From the NCBI GenBank assembly GCA_029449235.1, contig JANATG010000003.1:434001-498000 (forward strand): a DNA stretch of 64,000 nucleotides, given 5' to 3'. This stretch comes from Linnemannia schmuckeri (Eukaryota > Mortierellomycota > Mortierellomycetes > Mortierellales > Mortierellaceae). How positions within the stretch are numbered: position 1 is the first letter of the stretch; the number at the start of each line of letters is the position of its first letter. The position numbers and the translations under genes were made by a program. Positions 10,918-22,000 of this stretch are shown in pieces. Below the pieces are notes generated by a model, which did not search any database, was not told the DNA's origin, and saw nothing but the letters and a program-made list of their open reading frames with translations.

Positions 10918-13900
10918 ATGGGATCGAATATTAGAGACATCCAGGACATTGAACGTACGTCTTTCTTGGACCCATTCAACGAGGTGTCCTTTTCTCATTG
11001 GAAAAAAATGAACATGCAGTCACCGCCACGTTCAACTAAGAAGACTGAGCGAGCCCCTTTCCAAACTCACCTTCCTTTTCTACTTCCTCTGTCATTATCA
11101 ATACCTAGTTCTTCGTCACTACCACTTGGACAAGACGAATCCTGATACATGGGTCGACGAAGAAGACTTGCCCTCGTGGGTCCATGACGACGATATCAAC
11201 ACTGACCATGGCGGACGAGTCACACCCCGCGAAAGGAGGACCAATTCCATCGATGAGGACTTTGCGCTCTCGGAGCAGACCGATATGTTAGGGCTGGTCA
11301 AAGGAAACATCTTTATGGGCAAGAACGTCCGTGGCGACAGTAAGTTTGGGTCTTCTCGCTCACTGTTGGCAACTCACTATCAATGATGATTTGCGTTACT
11401 TTTGAATCTCACACTACCCTTTGTCCCGTCAACGATAGCTAATTTAATCTCGTCGACACAAAAGAGCTTCAACCCTCAGCGATACCTGTACGCGGTCCAT
11501 GCGGATACCTCATACGATGACCTGTGCGTGGGTGTTGATCGACTCAAGAGTTCTATTGACCAGCGATCGTCAGCCTTAAAGGTGTTGGTTCAGAATAATT
11601 TCGACCGCTTCGTCAGCGCCAAGAATGTCATCGATTGTAAGTGCTCTGACAACTCTGACTCGTATGTTTAATGGCATTCGATTATGCAGTTCTAGAATGC
11701 CACGTATTGACTTTCGTTTGTAATGCCTCTATTAGCTGTGTACGACGACATGAAAGAGAAGACATTGAACGAGACTCAAGATTACGGAACACATCGCCTC
11801 AACACTATCCTTCGAGGTAACTTCTAGTTGAACAACAGCACCTGGAAGCATGGCACTATGGCCTTTGTTGAAACGGGGTACTCACCCGCATTGTTCGCTT
11901 TTAAAATGTAGAGTCGTACGGAAAAGCGCACGAGGTTATCAATCCAGTCCTGGAGCGTCGTGAAAAGATCGACAAATTGCGTTCAACAGTCGGACTTTTG
12001 GAGCCCTATCGTCTGTTCTTCAACCTGCCCAATACATTGCAAGAGAGCATCAAGCAAGGAAAATATCAGCAGGCGGCCAGAGATTACAACAAGGGCAAGG
12101 TGCTTCTGGCGCAGGCCTTCCCAGCCACAACATCATCAGTTGCGAGCGACACTGCGTCGACTCACTCATCATCGACGTTGATTGAGACCAAGCGACGTGT
12201 GTTTGACAAGGTCTGGTCAGAGGTCGAGCGCATTGTTGCCAGGCTTCGTGCGGATCTGGAATCTCAGTTGGAGGAGCCCTGGAGAGGAATGGAGGAGCAC
12301 GAACGAAACATCAAGTACGTTCGTCATTCTGGTTGTTGTGTTTTGATGTTTACTGCTAACATGTCAGAGTCTATTTGAGCAGAGGAGCTAATTCCAGCTT
12401 TCACGTTTGTTCGCAGGCTGTTGTTCGAATTAGATACCAAGACGGACCCTGTGTGGCACTGTCTGTCGAGTCAGTACCGGTGGATCAAAAAGATTATGTC
12501 CGAGTCTTTTGACGAGCAAATCGTCCTCGTTGAAGGTATGTTTGGCACATTTTACAACTGAGGAATAGATTTTGCCTTTGGTGACGCTTTCATTAACTTA
12601 CTTCTTCGTGCTTCACCTGTAGAACTTCGCAAGAGTGAGGAGTACCAGCAGAGTGAGAACATTACCCTAATTGGCCGCACAGCGCTGTTCAAGCAGATCT
12701 TGGGGGCTGTCAGCTCTAGTGAATTCGAAAGCCAGTTTGGTAAGCAGGAATCTGAAGCCGGTTAGTGAGGGTCCTGCTCTGTGATTTTCTAAGATATGCT
12801 GTACTTAAAAGCGTCCTCTTGCTTTTCGTGTCGCTCTCATAGCCAAGGAACCAGAGGTGAAGTTGTTGATGGCGATTCATACAGGAGTCAAGACACTATC
12901 GGACCTCTTGTTGCGCCTCTTGCCCGATTTCTGGAAGCTTGCTGTTGCATTCATGGACGGCAAGATCCAAAAGGTACAGTTGTGGCTTTTTGTTTTTTTG
13001 GGTGGCAATGATCTTTATATGTATTTAATTTAAGGATCTAATGAAGGCGCTATGACTTTTGTGTCAATAGGTCCAAAAGAGACGCACGGTGGTGGACCCA
13101 CAGCGCGTGGCACAGTGTATTGCCATGGTCAAGGATATCATTGAGTTATATTCTAACGAGATGACGTCGATTTTGATCGACTCGTTGGTCGTGCAGCGGA
13201 CCGGAGAAATGGACGATGTATATATCGACGAGCATGAAAGGCCTGGGCCACGACGCGAGAGTGCGGTGGTCATGGCCGTGTTCCTGAGTAAGATCATTAC
13301 GGAGGTCAGCAACTGTGTGAACGATATTAATGCGCTTAGTTTGAGGGGAGGTGCCTTCATGACCCTTGTCGAGCTGATGCAGCGTTTGCGCTGGAAGTTT
13401 GTCAAGGTCATCTGCATGTGCTGGGGTGATGGTAAGCCAGAGTTTGTTCTCTCTTGATCTTCAAGTCTTTGTTTTCTCATTGTGAGAAGTCTTATTAACA
13501 TGTTTCACATTTTTTCTTCAACAGATGCGAAATTCTTTTATCAGCACGAAGACTGGACATTGCAGGCAGAAAATTCGCAGGTGACACTCTTCGTAGGACT
13601 CTTCTACCAGTTCCACGAGTTCTGCCTCCGATCTGCCTACAAGTACGCAAGCATCTGGACAGCACCGACCGAGGAGGCAGTAGCCAACGACGATGTCCTC
13701 GCAGTAATCCCTGAGCAGTTTATCGAAAAAATCCGCGGCACCTTCTTAGATGCTCTTTACTCGTTCCTGGATGGACTGGTCCATTTGGCGTTTGCGGACC
13801 CTGAACGGCCCAATAATGGCGAGTCTTCCGGAGCGAGGTCGCTGGAGAATCTTAATGGTGGAGGCAAGAAGGCCAAGACGATTGATATTACACAGTTGGA

Positions 13901-14855
13901 CTCGAGAATCTTGATCACGATTAGTAACTTGAGCGAGTTGCGGTCTGTTACGATCCCTAAGATGCTGAATGATTTTGAGAAGACTTGCAGCATGTCCATT
14001 GCTGGCGACGGCAAGGTACTATCATTTCTTTTATAACCTTGTGTTTCCTTTGCCGTATCCTTTTTTTTTTTGTTAAGTACTAATCATACCTTCGTTTCCT
14101 GCCATCGAAAAAATAGGCGCTGATTGACATTGTGGATCAACTGGATACGATCTTGTTTGATGATTTCATTAAGCGCAAGACCGTCGTTGCGACACGATTG
14201 ATTACGGATGGTATCCTTTATGGCGGCACGGACTGGTCTGCCTGCCCCAAGCCCACAGGTAAAAACAAAGAGCGGGTGGTTTTTATTTTTTCTTTCTTTC
14301 TATGTGTGGTATGCATGAGCCTTATGCGTGTCTCCCCCAATTGTTCTTTGTCTCACACCCGACTCCTGCATCTTTCTTTGACATTAATCTCCTATCCTCC
14401 TTCATTTTTTTTTACCACACGTTGTACCTTTGGGGATCCGAACCATGATATCTATAGGAGTGCACTCGTACATGTACGAGACGTTGTTGTCGTTGGTGGT
14501 TGTGCATGCCCAGATCTCAGAGATTGCACCCCCATTGGTGTCTAGGGCTTTGTCGGCGCTGCTGATCAACATTGCACAGGACTGTTTGAGGTGCTTTCAG
14601 GAGGTGAAGCGGTTTGGGATGGGGGGTATGTTGCAGGTGACGCTAGATATGGAGCTGATGAACCATTCGTTAGTCCAGTACCAGAGTGCATCGTCCGATG
14701 AGATCTTGCAGATGATCTATGAGGCTGTTGATAGGGCGTATCATCCTGAGGGAGGCGAGAACTTGCAGGTGGAGATGGCGGGTTTGAAGAGATTGCTGTC
14801 AGAGGCCAAAGACTCGTGCCATGTCCAGTTCAAATGCTTCAAGAAGCCCAAGTAG
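10918..14855 (+). CDS. SEC5: Exocyst complex subunit Sec5 (EXOC2 family)
   Basis: A subunit of the octameric exocyst, which tethers secretory vesicles to the plasma membrane at sites of polarised growth such as the hyphal tip. The model has 12 exons: 10918-10954, 11109-11339, 11439-11636, 11736-11816, 11912-12314, 12417-12535, 12623-12739, 12843-12973, 13071-13431, 13525-14015, 14117-14258 and 14458-14855. All have GT-AG borders and the total gives 902 aa, close to the roughly 920 aa of animal EXOC2. The N-terminus reads IELLRHYHL then NPDTW, typical of fungal Sec5, followed by the conserved YDDLCVGVDRL and NNFDRFVSAKNVID helices. The rest is the alpha-helical rod expected of the family. The start is chosen because exon 1 is in phase with the first conserved helix and lies in an A-rich context (AAAG before ATG). 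Confidence 0.9.
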
Positions 14856-15330
14856 ACGTATCCATTAGCAATAGTCAGGGCGCACGGTCGATTGGTCCGC
14901 TTTTTTCATTATTGCAGTACTTCTATTGAGGACCCTTCATTCCTGCTCTTGCCCATGATTGCAGTTCCCCCTTCCCTGTTCCTTCACTAGTTGAGAGATA
15001 TGTCTCTGCGGAGGATGAAAACGAAAAAGAAAAGATAAAATAAAAAAAAATCCGAAAATAGAACCCATGGTCTGGCGATGATGTCTGTCTCTTCATCCCA
15101 GTACAGGGACACAGAGCAACCAGAGCACACGAAGATTGAGCAACGTACACATACATTCAACCACTGCCACTAAGAAAGACGGGCTTGGTTGGAAGACTAC
15201 AGTAATGGTTACATATTGAGGGAACATGACCATTGCCGTCCATTTATCTTTGTCCTCTTTGCTCTTTCTTGTTGCTCTTGTTTTTCTTTTTTCTTCACTC
15301 CTCTCCTCTCTCTCTTTTATCTAGCATTTG

Positions 15331-15361
<31 letters not shown>

Positions 15362-15606
15362 TCCATCCCTGTAATGACCTTTTTCTTTGTAACACTTTGA
15401 TCAGCCTTATTTATTTCTTTTATCACTTTTTTTTTTTTTCTTTTCATTTTTCACTCACTTATTACTTGTTCGCACTTTCATCACTTTCGCCCAGCATACC
15501 CTTCACCTCCCTACTTTCACACAAACACAAACACACACATACCCTTCAACCAACCAACACTCACACTCACACATAAACACAACACCCATATACTCCTACA
15601 CACATA
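14856..15606. other. Intergenic between SEC5 and the GT49 gene
   Basis: No gene is supported. It holds the SEC5 3' flank, a TTTC tandem repeat (about 15331-15360) and a long CT/CA-rich stretch leading to the start at 15607, a common look for promoters and leaders in this window. Confidence 0.6.
15331..15360. repeat. TTTC microsatellite, about 7 units
   Basis: A run of TTTC tetranucleotides within the CT-rich upstream region of the GT49 gene. Confidence 0.85.
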
Positions 15607-18520
15607 ATGGCAGTGGCGGTATCAGGCAACTTGTGTACTTGCCTCTTCCGATACTTGGTCCTGGCCTTCTTGGCCTTCTCCGTCATCTTCTCGACCGCAT
15701 CCTTCCTCTTCCCAAACCTCTCCTCAGAGGACCTCCGCAAGAATGCAGCTGGCCTGATTCAACGTGGAGCCGGCGCTGCTGGTGTCAGTACCGGGGCTCT
15801 CTCTTGGATCGACAACCAGTCGCCTACCTTCGAAATCGACTCGATTCACTATAGTAATCAAAAGATGACCATCCAATCTGTTCACAAGCAAGGTAAATCA
15901 TCTTCAGTCAGCAGTGTTTACGATGGAGTATTGGACGATGAAGCAATACAGGACAAATACAAACGACCACTCGACGATTCTGGATGAGATGCTGGCTGGT
16001 TACCCTGTGGTACCTGGACCGGATCTGGAGATGAGTCTCGGTTGTATCTTCTTCACTATTCCTTCTGGACCTAGAAGTGAGTTTTTTGGAATCCGCTTAT
16101 CTAATTACTATCATCCTTCTTCACGGAACCCCTTTAACACATAGGCGCTACTCAACAAGAAAGCATCAACCAGCATGTGGTCGACGAAGACTTTTATCTG
16201 TCAAAGGTCTACAGCACAGCAATGCAGCCCTCCAAGGTCATGCCCTACTACTTCAAGGCTGAGGGCGTCTTTGACAAGGAGGAGGTCACCATCACCACCC
16301 TCATCACCGAGAACAGGTAAAAAAAAAAAGCCAGCAACGAGCATCCATCTATTTTCTCTCTCTCTTTTCACTCGTTCCCCTGGCCCCTGGCCCCTGGTTC
16401 TCCTCCTTTCACTCAATCAGGATCCCGTCTTTTTCAGCAACGACAACAACAGCAGGATGAAAACTGTAAAAGAAAGAAAACACACTACACCGGACCAGTT
16501 CAGGACCACACAGCGACTCTACAAAAAAATGCACCGTCAATGATTATGTACTGCTCAAACCTAGGACCCACCAGCAAGGAATTGGAAGAGGTGATGGCAA
16601 GGAGACAGCTATATTATCAAGACTTTATGGCATGGTGTGGTCCACTTGAACTCCTTTGAATCAGAAAAAAAAAAGAGGGAAATCACATATTGGAACAAAG
16701 AACGAACAAAAAAAAGACGTCAGGGACATGATGTCGTTATTGTGCGTTCAAATTCGGGTCCCCGTTTGGGAAGAAAGAGTTGTGGATGGCGGTGTCGGGA
16801 TAGTTGACTGGTGACACCTTATTCTCATCTTTTCCTTGGACAGGAGAGCAACAGCTACAACAAAAAAAGAAGGCTACTGCACTTCGTTTCCCGCTAGTGC
16901 CTCAAACTATCCAGTGCGAGCGAAATTAGCCATTTTATCACTGGTCTATGTTCAGCTGGACAGCCTACTCCAATACGTTGGAACGTCCTTTCTTTGTTTT
17001 CTCTTTTCGATGGTTATCACGTCTTTTGACCGTTCAGACGGTTCGGATGGACGGGGTAAACGGCTATTCTATTGCTATCGTGCTCTGTCCGCACTCCATT
17101 CTTTGAGCATTGGGTCGGTAACTTGTTGAAAAGGAGTAGGGAGCATTTATCGTACCAACCAGAGCAATCAATCTCGTCAGGGACGACAAAAAAAAAAGAC
17201 GGCTCTCAATTTTTTTTGTTCGTTTCACTTTCTCAAGATTTCGAAAATACTTTAAATTTATTCATTAATTTCATGAAGGGGCAGTGGGAAGGACCATTTA
17301 TGAAGAAGGGGAAGAGAAGAGGAAGAGCAGGGGCTGGATTCAAGAAATAAGAAGGGTTGTGGTCTAATAGCTCACACGCCCCCTCTTGAATAACAACAAC
17401 AAGGCTTATCATAGCTTTTTTTTGCTCACGTTACTTACGTACAACCTTCCCCAATGTTAATGAACAAAATAGATTCGGAGTGTTCAAGAAGCTGGTTCGC
17501 AACTACAGGGGTCCCATCTCGGTCTCAATCTGGATCAGGGATGACGAATACAAGGACCAGCACTTCACGGCACTGCACGAGTTGTACGATTCCGAGCCGT
17601 TGTTGAGACAATACGTCGATTTCCATGTGGTCGTTGATAGGTTCGATTTCCAGCTCAACATGTGGAGAAATGTTGCTCGCCTCTTTGCCAGGACTGACTA
17701 TTTCATGTTGCTCGATGTCGACTTCCATATCTGCACCAACCTCCGCCAGCATTTAAAGGAGAGCCCCCGTGCTCGTGAGTTGTTGCGTCAGGGATCCGCG
17801 TTGGTCTTGCCAGCCTTTGAGTATACCAATGAGGAGGATGGTGTTGATTCGGCTACATTCCCCGTCATTAAGGGTGAGGTTGAGAAGCAGGTCAAGGAGA
17901 ACAAGTTGATTGCTTTCCACGCGGCCAAGTTTGTTCCTGGACATGGAGCTTCCAATTACCCCAAATGGTATGCGACCAACGAAATTTATCAGGTCACCGA
18001 GTTCAACTACAAGTATGAGCCCTATGTCATCCTCAAGAAGGAGGGTACTCCCTGGTGCGACGAGCGCTTCGTCGGTTATGGAGCCAACAAGGCTGTAAGT
18101 TCATCTCTTCTTTCTCTCTCAATTTTTTCCCTATTCAAGGATCATTTGCTAAAAGTTCTTACACCATTGTTTTTCTTTTTGTTCAATGATTTCTAGGCCT
18201 GCTTGTACGAGATCTACATCTCTGGAATCGACTACTATGTCCTTCCCAACGACTTCCTCATCCACCAGTCCCACGCCTACCCGGAATCCAAGCGTTCCGG
18301 CGGTCGTAAGCTGAACGCTCTACTTTACACCGCCTTCCGGGACGAGCTCTGCTTCCGGTACGCCAAGGCAATGTATTTCGCCAACGAGCTCAACACCCCC
18401 AAGGCACACAACATGCACACCCAGTGCTCATCCCTCAAGGGCTTTAAAGCCGCTCTCAAGGCCTTCCCCCAGATGTGGAAGACCCTTCCGCCCAAGGCTG
18501 CTGCTGCCGGGGCCAAGTAA
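15607..18520 (+). CDS. Family GT49 glycosyltransferase (LARGE/B4GAT-like), type II membrane protein
   Basis: Probable Golgi/ER glycosyltransferase. Best model: exons 15607-15853, 15915-16076, 16145-16316, 17473-18094 and 18197-18520, 508 aa in all. Residues about 12-35 form one hydrophobic segment, a signal anchor. The luminal part has the family start VTITTLITENRF, a GPISVSIW segment and the DXD-type metal/sugar-nucleotide motif in MLLDVDFHICTN (about residue 274). It also has RFVGYGANK and a late YVLPNDFLIH, matching Glyco_transf_49. Animal relatives add glucuronic acid or xylose/GlcA to glycans; the donor and acceptor in this fungus are unknown. The first intron has two in-phase donors (15854 or 15893); the second would leave an intron of only 22 nt, so I prefer 15854. 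Intron 3 is 1156 nt, ten times the local norm. The gene is convergent with OGT. Confidence 0.85.
16317..17472 (+). other. Unusually long intron of the GT49 gene
   Basis: It begins with GTAAAA after ACCGAGAACAG and ends AATAG before ATTCGGAGTG; the flanking codons join in phase to read ITENRFGVF. At 1156 nt it is the longest intron found here. It holds a 97-codon frame (16836-17129) with no recognisable similarity. I see no RNA gene in it. Confidence 0.75.
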
Positions 18521-18657
18521 TATTTTATGATTGACCCCCATATATTTTAGTACATAGTAAGATGAAAGAAACAACTAAAAATGACCACCAACCAAACCTC
18601 CCACCCATACATAGATAGACAAAAAGTGCGTAGGCATAATTAAAAACATTTGCTTCT

Positions 18658-18688
<31 letters not shown>

Positions 18689-19065
18689 GATATCGAATAT
18701 TCATGGGGAAGGGGCTCTTGTTATTTTTACGAGTGGTATTTTGTGTGTCTCGAGACTCTTTTCTCCTAACATTTCACTAAGTTTGCTGGCAAGGGCAATG
18801 GTCACCATAACCTCGTAAAACCATAAAAGACAGCACGACAAAAACAATGAAATCCAAGAGAAACACAAAATAAAAATAACGTAGGCCTCCCCAAAAAAAA
18901 AAAAAAAAAAAAAAAAAAAAAGCAAACAAAAATTCAAATCACTCTCCTTTTCAGCCTTCTCTCACATCATTTTTTTTTTATCTCTTTTTCTTTTTGTATG
19001 TTTTTTTTTTTTTTTTTTTTTTTTATCTCCTTTCCTTCTCAACTCTCTCAACGGGCTTTCAAGAA
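18521..19065. other. Convergent 3' region between GT49 and OGT
   Basis: This 545-bp gap carries the 3' ends of two converging genes. It is dominated by a T28 tract, an A29 tract and a T24 tract, listed separately. No coding signal. Confidence 0.7.
18661..19024. repeat. T28 - A29 - T24 homopolymer triad (inverted repeat)
   Basis: T28 at 18661-18688, A29 at 18893-18921 and T24 at 19001-19024, with spacers of 204 and 79 bp. The T and A tracts are perfectly complementary, so a transcript crossing them could fold into a long stem, or a U-A-U triplex with the third tract. Confidence 0.85.
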
Positions 19066-22000
19066 TCAGTCGCAAACAAAGATGCAGCCCAGATCAGGTC
19101 GTCGGATCTGCTGGTCCAGCCGCTCGACCTTAGACCTCATCGTGCCACTTCCTCCTGCTGCTCCGCCTGCTCCTCCGCCATGCAAATGGACGCTACTTGA
19201 ACGGCGTGGCTCTCCCTGTTGACCAGGATCGATCTGCCCCTCCGGCATACCATATCCTCCAAATGTACCCTCGCTTCCATTCGAGCTCGGCTTGTTAACG
19301 TTGTTGCTGTGGCCGTTGCTCAACTTGATAGAACTCAGCTTGTAGCTATCACCCAGGTACGATGTCGAATGATCATTGATCACGTCTGACGAGCTAGACG
19401 AGGTCCCATTTGTCGTCTCTGCTGGTACCGAGAGAGGATGAGTTGAGGCTAATCCAGAGACAGATCCAGAAGCTGACTTGATACCGTCCTCCGCGCGCGA
19501 TTGTCCTGAGGATCCTGATCCTAATGGCTCAGCTGCCGCTGATCCCTGTGCTCCAATGGACGACAACGTCTTCCCGATTCCGTTGATGTTGTTGTGTGCC
19601 AAAAGACCGGTCGAAGTAGTCGCAGTCATAGAATCACTATCCTGTTCAACAATAATGTTGCCATTCGATCTGCGTCCATTGCTCGTCGCGCCCTCCAAAA
19701 GTTCGTCAAACTCCTGACCAGTCTCCCAACGTCTCCAAGCCTCGCACAAACCCTTCTCCAGGTTACGCGTCCAACGAAGCGTGTCAAACAACAAAGACTG
19801 GTCACGGTGTTCCCAGAGAGCTCTGCGAAGTTCCATCAATGGTCCATGTCCCATCCAGTGAACAATGGACTGCTGAGGAGCAGCTGTCATTGGTTGTTGA
19901 ACGCCGTTAGGGTACACAAGTGCCTGAGGCATCTGGCCAACCGTCGTCATGGATGTAACCCCGTTCACGGAAAGACCGTGGAAAGGCTGGGCCAAACCTG
20001 CGCCAGGGGTCGACAGTGCGTGTGGGTGTCCTGCTAGACCGAGCTTCTGTCTCAATGCATTGTCCGCAACGTACTCCCAGCGGCACCCCTGCGCAAACTT
20101 TACCGCTCGCTCCTCATACTCCTCCTCCGAGTTGACAACCATCTCGTGACCATGTCCGGTCGCGTAGGCGATACTGGCTCCGACTCTTGAGCACATCTTG
20201 TGGTTGTACTTGGGGAACGTCAGGATCGGAGTACCACTCCACAAAATATCGGCTGCAGTCGTGTGCGCATTACACTCGGGAGTGTCCAAGAACAGGTCCG
20301 CAATGCGTCCACGGTGGATATGAATTTGCTTGGGCGCCACATCTGTGAAGATGACTCGGGATGCGACAGAAGGGCCTGCCCATTCGTTGGCTGTGCGGAG
20401 CAAATGGGGCTCACCGGCAGCGGGGAATCGGAGCAACCACAGAATAGCATTAGGAACTTTGGCCAAAATCTGCAGCCACACCTTGAAAATCTGCGGATCA
20501 ATCTAATAAATCACATAGACGAAAAGAGTTGGTACGATGTGTGAACTCTCAAACATAACGACGTCGACAATGCGGCCATACAACAAAAAAATAAATAGCA
20601 AGACGGTTTACCTTGTAGAGCTGGTTAAAGTTGGCAAAGATAACAGTGTTCTCAGCAAGGCCAGGGAAGAGTTCCTTGCGCATCTGCCAGCGGCGGTCCT
20701 GCTCCAGAACCCAGGACCACTCGGAACTCATGGCAAGGTGAGGTTCGGTGGCCAGGAGCAATCGCCGTTCTTGGTCCTTCTCCTCCTCCCGGAACCCTTG
20801 TCGGTGGTCGTTGACAAAGTAACTGTGGGGCATATATATAAACTTTTCAGTGTACACCCAGTCGTCACTGGCATCTTCGGGATCAACATCACCCTCGAAA
20901 TCTGAAATGGCGCGGTGCGAGAGTGATCCAATGGTCGGACTGGAGACCTTGCCAACGCTTGGATCAGACTTGATCTCCCGCTCAACCTTGGTGCTTGACC
21001 GCCGCTTGGATCCTGATCCCGTCCCTGACAACGTGGAGTCACCGTCACTTGGTGATGCCGCGTTCTCGATGATAAACGATCGCTGCTTCCGCTTCCATGC
21101 CACTCCGCTGACCATCTCTGGTGGGCACACAATGGGATCCGCGACAATCCAGTCGCACCATCCTGCTCCCAATGTTCCAGCGAATCCCATGAACGAGACT
21201 TGAACAGGGCAAGGACGCGCCGCAAAGACCTCGTTTCGAGCCCCTTTGGTGTATCCATTCAAGTTGACGAGAACATGGATTCCATCCGCAACAACCCGCT
21301 CCACAATAGCCTGGTTGCTCCAGGTTGACACCTCAACAAAGTGCTCCACCTCGCTCTGGATCTTGGCTCGGTAAGGTGTTTGATCGGCCGCGGTGGTGGC
21401 ATAACAAAAGATCTCGAATCGGTTCTTGTCGTGCATGCCAAACACACTCTGCATAAGATGCGACAGAGGATGGTTGTTGAAGTCACTGCTCACGTAGCCA
21501 ATCTTCAGTCGAGAGGTTGGTGGCGCGGGAGGGGGGTACACGGTTGCTGGCAGCCAATGCGATCCCAGTGTTCCGTGAGAGATGCGCAAAGCATTCCTGT
21601 GAGAGATCAGTCGAATCTGTCGAGCCGACAACGGATAGGTAAAGGTATGGAATGGCAGGACTGTTGGGACGGGAGGCGCCGACATGCCATGCGGCAGCAT
21701 AGGTCTTTGGAACTGCTCAGTCAATTCTGCGCTTGGTCGCCGAGGTCGCTTGGGGTTGGCACCGTACTTCTCCAGGTACCACCGCCTTTGCAGTCGACGC
21801 GATGCTCTCTCAAGCAATCTGATAATCCAGCCGCCCTCGTTGCGGCGATCCTTGGCATCGGTGCGATTGCACCAGAAATCGAGGCGGGAATGCCAAAGCT
21901 GAGCGTCGGGATGACGGGGGTTTGAATCCAAAAAGGACCGGAGAATGACTTGCCACAGTTGTTGACGGAACACTCTGACGAGACCCATACCCCAAATGGC

